Positions 1-7,095 of a stretch of 36,767 bases of DNA are shown here, in pieces. The DNA is from Bacteroidota bacterium (GTDB taxonomy: Bacteria; Bacteroidota; Bacteroidia; Bacteroidales; F082), in the NCBI GenBank assembly GCA_002686705.1, contig NYYH01000032.1, positions 40,993 to 77,759 of the forward strand, given 5' to 3'. The position numbers and the translations under genes were made by a program. Each line of letters starts with the position of its first letter. The first letter of the stretch is position 1. The notes beneath the pieces were generated by a model that was given only the letters and a program-made list of their open reading frames with translations, was not told the origin of the DNA and did no database searches.

Positions 1-1
1 C

Positions 2-217
2 AAAAAAATATTGATCTCAAAAAACCTTAAGGATTACGAGATTTTGCTTGATGGACTTGGTTTTTTCAGGATACATCAATCCCACCTGATAAACATTAAG
101 TACATCGACTATTACGATAAAACCGAAGGTGGTTCCGTAAGAATGAAGGATACCTCAATGCTACCACTATCAAGACGAAAAAAGGAAAGTTTTTTGAAAT
201 TGATGGAGATGATGTGA
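2..217 (+). CDS. LytTR-family response regulator, C-terminal fragment
   Basis: This is the end of a gene entering from the left edge; the frame is open back to base 2 and the first possible start (TTG at 11) is internal to the domain. The peptide matches the last part of the LytTR DNA-binding domain: a KxLxxxE-type helix, then FFRIHQSHLINIKYI, which corresponds to the FxRxHxSxxVNxxxI core, and the closing LPLSRRKKESF strand and helix. Such domains usually sit behind a receiver domain in two-component regulators, and in Bacteroidota often pair with a LytS-type histidine kinase. The receiver would lie outside the window, so a stand-alone or membrane-linked LytTR protein is also possible. Family call is firm; architecture is unknown. 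Confidence 0.85.
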   Translation, partial: KKILISKNLKDYEILLDGLGFFRIHQSHLINIKYIDYYDKTEGGSVRMKDTSMLPLSRRKKESFLKLMEMM

Positions 218-247
218 TATCACATTGATTATAACTACTAAAAATTA

Positions 248-288
248 AAAAAAGGCTAGCCCAAATAATCCTGAGGTAGCCTTTTTAG
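248..288. terminator. Rho-independent terminator, possibly bidirectional
   Basis: An A-rich left arm AAAAAGGCTAgCC pairs with GGTAGCCTTTTT around a loop of about 12 bases, with one bulged G. The T run ends the plus-strand LytTR gene 31 bases upstream. The A run on the left becomes a T run on the minus strand, so the same hairpin could end the lipoprotein gene that stops at 312. Confidence 0.7.
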
Positions 289-311
289 TAAGGTATATAA
301 TTCAATCAGTT

Positions 312-1682
312 TTAAAATATGATTCCTATATTTTTCGTTGGTCCGTCCTCAACAGTGATTGTGATTTTATCATTCACACCTTCTTCAGCACCAGGTACAT
401 ATAGTGAAACCTCCTCGGTTTTAGTTAAAGTTACTGTTTTAGAGTTTGTATAACCATCAGTACCAACAATTTTAATTGTAACGTCTGTTCCTGTGATTTC
501 AGGGCAATAAATATTTGCCGAAATAGTATAACCCTGTCCTGGAGCAGGATTAAATGGACTCGTTTTGAAATTTTTAATTTTCTTTTCACCTGAAATTGTA
601 ATATCCCAGTGAAGTGATTCTCCAGGAGTAAAGGTTTTCAATCCTCCAGCTCCTACCTTTTCACTTGGAACCAGAGCGATAGCTCTTGCTTGATATAATG
701 AAGCAGTTGGAGGATTTTGGATTTCTTTAGAAATATGATCGCACATATATTCGGCAATGCTTTTCCCTTTAGTACCAACTTCCTGCCCTAAGGTTTGAGT
801 ATATCCCTTAAAGGCTTTAAATGCGCCTATGCACATTGCTTGTATCGCTAGATATTCTCCACTCGGACCGCCAACTAATCCATCAAGTGCTATTCCAAGG
901 AGTAAACAAGCTTGAGTTGGATCTATAGCATCAATATAAGGACCAGCTTTATCTAGTACTCCTATTATTGATGTACATAGACTATGAAAAGTAATCGGGT
1001 TTTCAATATTAGGAGCAATAGTAACATAATTACCATCTACTAAACTTTTACCTAGAGGAATATTACCCCCATTCCAAGGATTTATTCTAACAACAACATA
1101 AGCATCCGTTACAAGTTCATCACATTTTTTCACTCTTGCAGTCAGAAAGCTGGTGGTTATATCACCTTCGATTTCTTTAGTTGTAGGTTTAGAAACAATT
1201 TCTATTTCAGGTTGCCCACCAGATCTGATATTTTTAAATTTTTGTTTGCTGATTTGTTTTAACCCTTTTCCAGAAAAATCGATAGGGAATCTAACTTCTA
1301 CTTCACCGGTAGGAGAAATTGCAGTAACTATTACTTTAGTATGAGATTCCCATACAAATTTAAAAACGCATCCATTATTTGCATATACTTCAGCAGGAAT
1401 ACCCTCTTCATTAAGGGTTACATAATGGGGATCCGTTTCGTCAGGGAATAAAACTGAATAAGAATCGAGCGAAATCAAATTTCCATCCCTGTCCTTTTCC
1501 CCAAAGTAAGTTACTTCTGTACCATCAGGATGGTGCGCTGTAATAATTTGTGGATCACCAGGACTTGTGTATACATCAAAAGTAGCCAGGTCAGAGCTAG
1601 GCCCTGTATCATCATCTTTAGGACATCCTGCAAATAGTAATAGTACAACTACTACACATAATAATTGAATAAATGTTTTCAT
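312..1682 (-). CDS. Large lipoprotein of unknown function
   Basis: A 456-residue protein with a clear lipoprotein signal: Lys2, a hydrophobic run of Val/Leu and the lipobox LFAGC with Cys20. The mature part begins with an acidic PKDDD stretch; acidic residues just after the Cys often mark surface export of lipoproteins in Bacteroidota. Residues 35-165 look beta-rich and include a segment typical of Bacteroidota proteins that describe values such as YFGEKDRDGNLIS. The middle (about 235-315) is richer in Ala/Leu/Cys and probably helical. The last 110 residues look like one beta-sandwich domain. I recognise no catalytic motif and assign no function. It is the last of three co-directional genes for exported proteins, 86 bases after the T9SS cargo gene, and has a GGAGGT ribosome site 5 bases before its ATG. 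Confidence 0.8.
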   Translation of the reverse strand: MKTFIQLLCVVVVLLLFAGCPKDDDTGPSSDLATFDVYTSPGDPQIITAHHPDGTEVTYFGEKDRDGNLISLDSYSVLFPDETDPHYVTLNEEGIPAEVYANNGCVFKFVWESHTKVIVTAISPTGEVEVRFPIDFSGKGLKQISKQKFKNIRSGGQPEIEIVSKPTTKEIEGDITTSFLTARVKKCDELVTDAYVVVRINPWNGGNIPLGKSLVDGNYVTIAPNIENPITFHSLCTSIIGVLDKAGPYIDAIDPTQACLLLGIALDGLVGGPSGEYLAIQAMCIGAFKAFKGYTQTLGQEVGTKGKSIAEYMCDHISKEIQNPPTASLYQARAIALVPSEKVGAGGLKTFTPGESLHWDITISGEKKIKNFKTSPFNPAPGQGYTISANIYCPEITGTDVTIKIVGTDGYTNSKTVTLTKTEEVSLYVPGAEEGVNDKITITVEDGPTKNIGIIF

Positions 1683-1687
1683 AATAA

Positions 1688-1693
1688 CCTCCG
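1688..1693 (-). promoter_or_regulatory. Strong Shine-Dalgarno of the unknown lipoprotein
   Basis: On the minus strand GGAGG (bases 1692-1688) is followed by T and lies 5 bases before the ATG at 1682. It fixes the start and is unusual because most genes in this window lack such a site. Confidence 0.65.
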
Positions 1694-1768
1694 TTTTTAG
1701 TTTATTAATATTTTGTTTTGGCTTATCACAATCTCATAAACTAACTATGGTTTTAGTATTTTTTTTGT

Positions 1769-2347
1769 CTATTTCACCAATACTATCTTCTTGTTTATTG
1801 CATATTGGCTAGTTTCAACTCTACACGAGAATATTCCACTACTAACTTCCTGTCCGGTTTCATCTCTTCCATCCCAAGCAACAGCATGGTAACCTGCCTG
1901 TTGATTTTGAGCGATAAGTGTTTTTATCTTTTTTCCAGATAGGTCGTAAATAACAATTGTAATATAATCATGATTTGATAATCCATAATGTATTTCAGTA
2001 GTATAACTAAATGGATTAGGATAATTTTGAAGAACAATCAAACCCTTAGTGATTAAAGAATTTTCTTCAACACCAAGTGTAGCATTTGGAAATACATTGA
2101 ATATACCGCCTAAATTTACTGTAAATAATGGGTTCAAAGTAATTGAATTACCCGATCTAAAAGTCACATCTCCAGTGCTTGAGATTGTGAAGTCGCTAGC
2201 AGTTATGGAGTTCGTTGCTTCATATGATGTTGTAGTTGTGATTGTCATATTCTGTAAATTCAAATCTACATGCTGAGCATTACCTTGCATTATTAGTATA
2301 CCAGCAACTAGAAGTATAATTCCGAATAATCGTTTAATTATTACCAT
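1769..2347 (-). CDS. Small T9SS-exported protein with type A sorting domain
   Basis: A 192-residue protein. Residues 1-25 form a signal peptide ending in GNAQ. The middle (about 50-90) carries the ITLNPLFTVNLGGIFNVFP pattern, a short beta repeat seen just before sorting domains in many secreted Bacteroidota proteins. Residues 106-192 are a type A T9SS C-terminal sorting domain: the NYPNPF opening, the IYDLSGKKIKTL strand pair, the WDGRDETGQEVSSGIF turn and the terminal KKIVLVK. Apart from signal and sorting domain little is left, so it is a minimal cargo protein or surface spacer rather than an enzyme. It lies 32 bases after the S74 protein gene and 86 bases before the lipoprotein gene, probably in one transcript. 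Confidence 0.88.
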   Translation of the reverse strand: MVIIKRLFGIILLVAGILIMQGNAQHVDLNLQNMTITTTTSYEATNSITASDFTISSTGDVTFRSGNSITLNPLFTVNLGGIFNVFPNATLGVEENSLITKGLIVLQNYPNPFSYTTEIHYGLSNHDYITIVIYDLSGKKIKTLIAQNQQAGYHAVAWDGRDETGQEVSSGIFSCRVETSQYAINKKIVLVK

Positions 2348-2353
2348 TTTTTG

Positions 2354-2360
2354 CCTCCTT
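2354..2360 (-). promoter_or_regulatory. Strong Shine-Dalgarno of the small T9SS protein
   Basis: AAGGAGG on the minus strand (bases 2360-2354) lies 6 bases before the ATG at 2347. It is nearly the full anti-16S complement and supports this start. Confidence 0.7.
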
Positions 2361-2379
2361 TCTACTTTTTAGTTGATTT

Positions 2380-3465
2380 TTACTGGATACGTGATTCTAA
2401 TTCCTCGATCTTTTTCTGTTGATCCTGTACTATTTTAGTTAGAAGTGCAACAACATCCATCGAACTCATGCTCTTTCTGTCTTTAGTTGCTACAAGATCA
2501 GGTACATCTTCAGCTATGAATCCTAAATATTCCTCATCTTTTTCTGTCTTATAATTATACTTCTTTGGAGATAATTCATACAATGCCTCTAATGCTTCTT
2601 CAACGGTTAAATCCTGAATATTTTCTTTTAAGTCTCTTGAACTTGCATTAGTCCACACACCACCAACAGTTACGCAGGCACCGCTTGCCATATGCAATGG
2701 AAAAGAAGGTATTGTCTCGCTGCCGATTCCTACATAGTTGCCATCTTGATTCAGTATTAATGGTGTGTTTGAATCAATGTGAAAATCCCCACCCGGTTTA
2801 CCATATATATTTAGAACAGAACTTGCATTTGTGATGCGAAAACCATCTTTGGCTCCCCAAACCCATTGTCTGATATGAATTGTAGCTTCTGGATTAGCTA
2901 TTCCAAAACCGTTGTAGCCTTCCCAATCAAAAAATACAGTAGGTCCGTAGCCGGAACCTTGAAAGTAAAACCTACCCGGATATGGTCCATTGATACCTGT
3001 ATACCATTGACCTTCCCATCCTCCTGAACCGTCGGCTGTTTTGTATTGTATCAAGGATTGATTACTTGTTGATTCAAGTTTTAGCATAGGATTACCTGAA
3101 TCTCTTTGACCTTTAATGTATAGTGGGAAGTCCTGTTGTGAGGATCCATTCCCTATCCCAATAAGAGACTCATTACCAAAACTGCCAATAGTTAATCTAG
3201 GTTCTCCATTTTGGTAGAATACAAGATTTCCACGGGTATTCTCAACAGCCATAAACGAACCAGAAGTGGGAATTGTAAAATTTCCACCATGCAAACCGAA
3301 ATAAGAATCGGTTAAGATGCCACCACCCGTAACATGGAGTTTGGAAGAGGCACTCCAACTGCCAATTGCAACATTTCCATCATTCGTCACATGAATAGCT
3401 GGATCCTGTCCGAACATGAAAATACTCATTAATAATACCATCATTAAAATTGTAAATTTTTTCAT
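2380..3465 (-). CDS. Secreted protein with C-terminal S74 (tail-fiber chaperone) domain
   Basis: A 361-residue protein. Residues 1-20 are a signal peptide ending MFGQD. The central part holds Gly/Asn-rich beta segments such as VAIGSWSASSKLHVTGGG and VGIGSETIPSFPLHMASG, in the style of trimeric fibres. Residues 274-361 match the Peptidase_S74 intramolecular chaperone domain: ASSRDLKENIQDL, then LSPKKYNYK, then YLGFIAEDVPDLV, ending in a coiled coil with KIVQDQQKKIEELES. In the phage endosialidase family a Ser-Lys dyad five residues apart drives self-cleavage; Ser275 and Lys280 have that spacing here. The family builds trimers on phage tails, but many Bacteroidota carry chromosomal, signal-peptide versions. 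No T9SS sorting domain is visible. It is the first gene of a three-gene set of exported proteins. The S74 call is strong; the role is unknown. Confidence 0.88.
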   Translation of the reverse strand: MKKFTILMMVLLMSIFMFGQDPAIHVTNDGNVAIGSWSASSKLHVTGGGILTDSYFGLHGGNFTIPTSGSFMAVENTRGNLVFYQNGEPRLTIGSFGNESLIGIGNGSSQQDFPLYIKGQRDSGNPMLKLESTSNQSLIQYKTADGSGGWEGQWYTGINGPYPGRFYFQGSGYGPTVFFDWEGYNGFGIANPEATIHIRQWVWGAKDGFRITNASSVLNIYGKPGGDFHIDSNTPLILNQDGNYVGIGSETIPSFPLHMASGACVTVGGVWTNASSRDLKENIQDLTVEEALEALYELSPKKYNYKTEKDEEYLGFIAEDVPDLVATKDRKSMSSMDVVALLTKIVQDQQKKIEELESRIQ

Positions 3466-3472
3466 CTTTTTT

Positions 3473-3478
3473 CCTCCT
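3473..3478 (-). promoter_or_regulatory. Strong Shine-Dalgarno of the S74 protein
   Basis: AGGAGG on the minus strand (bases 3478-3473) lies 7 bases before the ATG at 3465. It is the third such site in a row in this gene set. Confidence 0.7.
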
Positions 3479-3670
3479 ACTTTGTTAATTATAGAATAAT
3501 TTGGTTAGTAAACTTGAAACCAAAGATAATGTGCGTAAAAAGGAAAATTATGGTAGATGAATAAGCGGTAAGGATTAATTTAAATTCTACATCTCTGAAC
3601 CCAAATTCGGTAAGAGTAAAATAGGAATCCAGTAAAAACCTGGAATAAATTGATAAATAGGGAGTTGGAT

Positions 3671-4648
3671 CTATAAGTGAACCTCCAGGAGTTTTGACGT
3701 TGTTTTTGGCACAAGTTCAATCTGGCTTATTAATGCAGGCACAATTACTGCTTCACCAACATCAATCTTAATTTCTCCTTCATCCCAAACAAGGATTGTA
3801 TTTCCTTCAATCCCAATGTAAATTACAAATGAGTCCAGAGCCTCCAAGTCTTTATAGATGGTTTTATTAAAATCCACAATGTTTGTGGTAAACTTATCAC
3901 ATTTTACTACTTCATTTGTTTTATTTACTTCAGACTTATACTGAGTACGATATGAGTCATACTTTTTAAAGTTGATTGCATCAAGTGCTTCTTCAGTATG
4001 TAGTTGCCGAGAATCTCCTTTATCGTCAACTCTGTCCCAATCAAAAATTCTATAAGTAATATCAGAAGTTTGTTGAATTTCAGCTAATAGTATCCCAGGA
4101 CCAAGAGCATGTACTCTTCCGGCAGGCATAAAAAAGGCATCTCCCTTTTTTATGTTTTCATAATTAAGGATTTCTTTAAGAGTACCATTATTGAGATGCT
4201 TCAGATAAGTTTCTTTATCCATTTCCCGATTAAAACCGCTTATCAACTGTGTATTATCATCTGCCCCAAGCGTAAACCACATTTCGGTTTTCCCCTGGCC
4301 TATTTTCCTTTTAGCGGCTAGTCTATCATCAGGATGAACCTGTACCGAAAGCCAGTCGTTCGCATCAATAAATTTTATAAGTAATGGAAATTCATCACCA
4401 AATTTATCAAAAACTTTTTCTCCAACAAGATCGCCCATATAAACTTCCACAAGTTCGTTTAGCTCATTATCTTTAAGGAAGCCATTTTCTACAACTGACT
4501 GGTTATCCTTAACTCCTGAAATCACCCAGACTTCACCACAGTTTGGAAGTTCACCGTAATCCAATCCTAACTCGTTTTTAATCTTCTGCCCACCCCAAAT
4601 TTTATCTTTAAAGATCGGTTTAAATTTTAATGGATACAGCGAATTCAT
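3671..4648 (-). CDS. manA: Class I mannose-6-phosphate isomerase
   Basis: Converts fructose-6-phosphate and mannose-6-phosphate, a cytosolic zinc enzyme feeding GDP-sugar synthesis or mannose use. The 325-residue length fits the short bacterial form. The start LYPLKFKPIFKDKIWGG is typical of the family. Zinc ligands are visible as QVHPDD (Gln103, His105), Glu122 in GKTEMWF and His180 in MPAGRVHALG; ITYRIFDWDR follows. I use the ATG at 4648, not the TTG at 4669, because family proteins begin at this point and a -7 element sits just upstream. The gene diverges from the GH109-type gene across 71 bases. Confidence 0.93.
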   Translation of the reverse strand: MNSLYPLKFKPIFKDKIWGGQKIKNELGLDYGELPNCGEVWVISGVKDNQSVVENGFLKDNELNELVEVYMGDLVGEKVFDKFGDEFPLLIKFIDANDWLSVQVHPDDRLAAKRKIGQGKTEMWFTLGADDNTQLISGFNREMDKETYLKHLNNGTLKEILNYENIKKGDAFFMPAGRVHALGPGILLAEIQQTSDITYRIFDWDRVDDKGDSRQLHTEEALDAINFKKYDSYRTQYKSEVNKTNEVVKCDKFTTNIVDFNKTIYKDLEALDSFVIYIGIEGNTILVWDEGEIKIDVGEAVIVPALISQIELVPKTTSKLLEVHL

Positions 4649-4660
4649 AATTGATCTGAT

Positions 4661-4692
4661 TTTATTCAATACAGCAAAATTAGCTATTTTTG
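4661..4692 (+). promoter_or_regulatory. Putative Bacteroidota-type promoter of the GH109-like gene
   Basis: TTTA (4661-4664) and TATTTTTG (4685-4692) are separated by 20 bases, close to the -33 TTTG / -7 TAnnTTTG arrangement of the Bacteroidota primary sigma factor. The predicted transcript start is about 20 bases before the ATG at 4720. Confidence 0.42.
4675..4682 (-). promoter_or_regulatory. Putative -7 element for manA
   Basis: Read on the minus strand this is TAATTTTG, matching the Bacteroidota TAnnTTTG element. It would place the transcript start about 20 bases before the ATG at 4648. The partner -33 box is weak (GTTG or TTTA at non-ideal distance). Confidence 0.35.
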
Positions 4693-4719
4693 GTACGGCA
4701 ACCTTAAAGCAGATTATTA

Positions 4720-6075
4720 ATGAAAGAAAACAGAAGAAATTTTATTAAAACTGCAGCTATTGCAGGAGCAGGATTAACAGTTCTGCCACATGTCGCATTT
4801 GGAAAAAAGCGTTCAGATACAAAAGTTAGACTTGGTTTTATTGGTCTTGGTTTACGAGGTTCGGTACATTTAGCCAATGCGCTTAAAAGGAATGATATTG
4901 AAGTTACAGCTTTGTGCGATATTGATCCAGTACGAATAAACATTGCTCAGGATGAGCTTCGAAATTCTAGTTATCCAAAAGCTAAAGTTTTTGATAATGG
5001 GGATTATGACTATCGTAACCTTCTTGATAAAAAAGATGTTGACGCAGTTATTATTTCAACGCCTTGGTTATGGCATGCACCTATGACCGTTGATGCCATG
5101 AAGGCAGGAAAATATGCTGGCACAGAGACTAGTGGTGTTACATCTCTCGAAGAGTGCTGGGATATTGTTAATACGCACGAAGAAACCGGAACTCATATGA
5201 TGATCCTGGAAAATGTTAATTATCGCAGAGATGTTATGGCTGTATTAAATATGGTACGCCAAAATGTGTTTGGAGAACTTATCCATTTTCGCTGTGGTTA
5301 TCAGCATGACTTACGCGCAGTTAAATTTAATAACGGCTTGCAACCTTACGGTGGAGGCGTGTTGTTTGGAGAAAAGGCGGCCTCGGAAGCTAAATGGCGT
5401 ACCTTGCATAGTCTTAAGCGTAATGCCGATTTGTATCCCTCACATGGAATTGGACCAGTTGCTGCTTATGATAATATAAATAGAGGAAACCGATTTGTAT
5501 CACTTACTTCTCATGCCACAAAATCGAGAGGTCTACATGATTATATTGTTAAAGAAGGTGGCCCTGATAATCCAAATGCAAAATTGCGATGGAAGTTGGG
5601 AGACATTGTTACAACTACAATTGATACAGCTAATGGCGAAACAATTATTGTAACGCATGATACTAATTTGCCACGTCCATATTCTCTTGGTTTCAGGGTG
5701 CAGGGTACCAAAGGTCTGTGGGAAGTTGACGGAAACAGAATCTATATTGAAGGAATATCAGATCCGCATAGATGGGATGATGCTACTGAATGGTTACAAA
5801 AATATGACCATCCATTGTGGAAAAAATATGAAGACAGGGCAGTAGGAGCAGGACATGGTGGCATGGATTTTTTCGTGCTTAATGCTTTTATTGAAAGTGT
5901 GAAGAATAATGTGGCTCCTCCACTTGATGCTTACGATGCTGCGACATGGAGTGCAATTACTCCACTATCAGAAGTGTCAATCACAAATAATGGTGAGGTT
6001 CAGGATTTCCCAGATTTTACTCGTGCCCAATGGATAAAAAGAAAGCCATATGATTGGATGAAAGATACTTATTGA
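4720..6075 (+). CDS. Tat-exported Gfo/Idh/MocA protein of GH109 type
   Basis: A 451-residue NAD-dependent sugar-processing protein. Residues 1-28 are a Tat signal (NRRNFIKTAAIAGAGL, twin Arg5-Arg6), so it is exported folded with its cofactor. The Rossmann fingerprint VRLGFIGLGLRG is at 36-47. The GH109 hallmarks follow: a SLEECWDIV helix, MMILENVNYRRDVMAVL, GYQHDLR, WRTLHS and DLYPSHGIGPVA. Characterised GH109 enzymes remove alpha-N-acetylgalactosamine by an NAD-assisted redox mechanism, so host or environmental glycans are likely substrates; the exact sugar is inference, since the family also contains untested members. The gene overlaps the oppositely oriented hydrolase gene by 7 bases at the 3' ends and diverges from manA. 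Confidence 0.88.
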   Translation: MKENRRNFIKTAAIAGAGLTVLPHVAFGKKRSDTKVRLGFIGLGLRGSVHLANALKRNDIEVTALCDIDPVRINIAQDELRNSSYPKAKVFDNGDYDYRNLLDKKDVDAVIISTPWLWHAPMTVDAMKAGKYAGTETSGVTSLEECWDIVNTHEETGTHMMILENVNYRRDVMAVLNMVRQNVFGELIHFRCGYQHDLRAVKFNNGLQPYGGGVLFGEKAASEAKWRTLHSLKRNADLYPSHGIGPVAAYDNINRGNRFVSLTSHATKSRGLHDYIVKEGGPDNPNAKLRWKLGDIVTTTIDTANGETIIVTHDTNLPRPYSLGFRVQGTKGLWEVDGNRIYIEGISDPHRWDDATEWLQKYDHPLWKKYEDRAVGAGHGGMDFFVLNAFIESVKNNVAPPLDAYDAATWSAITPLSEVSITNNGEVQDFPDFTRAQWIKRKPYDWMKDTY

Positions 6076-6995
6076 TTTAATGGCTTCCCCTTGTCTTCTT
6101 TGAGAAAAGTCAGTACATGATTGGAAAAATCATAAGGATATTGATACATTAATCCATGTCCACCTCCCGGAAGGATGAGTATTTCTGAGTTCTCTATAAG
6201 AGGTTTCATTATTAGTGTATTTTTCCATGGTGTGCAAATATCCTGATCTCCCGTAATCAACAATGTCTGTTTATTAAAACTGCCAAGTCTGTCAGTTGTG
6301 CCACCACCTTCTGTGAACCAATTCCTACAGGCAATGTCTTGCCGTTTTACTATATTGCTATCTGCCTCTGGGAAATCTTGCGGAAAATATGCTAGTGCAT
6401 CAGGTCGTTCCAGCCAGTTTTCAGGAAATAATACTGACAAAATAACTGTGTCTGATGCATTGGGGTCTGATAGTATAGCCATTACAGCAGAATCAGGCTG
6501 TATTGTGATATCATCACCACAATCAGCTGCATAAAGGATTACTTTATTTACCTTTTCGGGATAATTCAATGCAAGCTCTTGGGCAATATACGTCCCCATA
6601 GACCAAGCCATTACATGAGCTATTGAAATATCCAAAGCATTCATAAGGTTTGCGGCATCCTGTGCAAAAAGCTTCATGCTAAAAGCAGTTGTATCATTTA
6701 TTATTGTTGAATATCCCATCCCACGGTTTTCGAAAATAATCACTTTGTAATGGTTAGCCAATTCGTATAATACTACCTCCGGCCATATGTCTATAACTCC
6801 GGTAAACCCCATACAAAGTAATAATGGGTATCCTACTCCAACAGTACGGTATGCCATATTTACATCGCCGATAACTATATATTGAACTTCACTAATTTGT
6901 GGAGATACTACCGTATTATCATCCTTCTTATTGCAAGATATAAGTAGCAATTGAGTGATAATAAGAAAGAATAGGAGCCTTGAAATATTATTCAT
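6069..6995 (-). CDS. Alpha/beta-hydrolase lipoprotein
   Basis: A 308-residue lipoprotein: hydrophobic signal and lipobox LLISC with Cys21, then NKKDD. The alpha/beta-hydrolase fold is shown by VIIFENRGMGYST (strand 4 region), the nucleophile elbow AWSMG (Ser132, where Ala replaces the usual first Gly), TLLITGDQD with Asp250 or Asp252, and GGGHGLM with His280. Members of this group include esterases, lipases and proline-iminopeptidase-like enzymes; the sequence does not tell the substrate. It would act in the periplasm or at the outer membrane. It converges with the GH109-like gene and ends inside its last codons. Confidence 0.85.
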   Translation of the reverse strand: MNNISRLLFFLIITQLLLISCNKKDDNTVVSPQISEVQYIVIGDVNMAYRTVGVGYPLLLCMGFTGVIDIWPEVVLYELANHYKVIIFENRGMGYSTIINDTTAFSMKLFAQDAANLMNALDISIAHVMAWSMGTYIAQELALNYPEKVNKVILYAADCGDDITIQPDSAVMAILSDPNASDTVILSVLFPENWLERPDALAYFPQDFPEADSNIVKRQDIACRNWFTEGGGTTDRLGSFNKQTLLITGDQDICTPWKNTLIMKPLIENSEILILPGGGHGLMYQYPYDFSNHVLTFLKEDKGKPLNQ

Positions 6996-7095
6996 GAGTC
7001 AGGGTTATAAATCAAGAAATGAATTTCATGACAAATGTATAAAACAAATCAATTGAAACCCAGAAAGATACTATCAAAAGTAAACCTTAGTGAAG

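Noticed and set aside
2380..3465. Prophage remnant, because of the tail-fiber-type S74 domain
   Set aside because: The protein has a signal peptide, the neighbours are exported host-type proteins, and no other phage gene is present.
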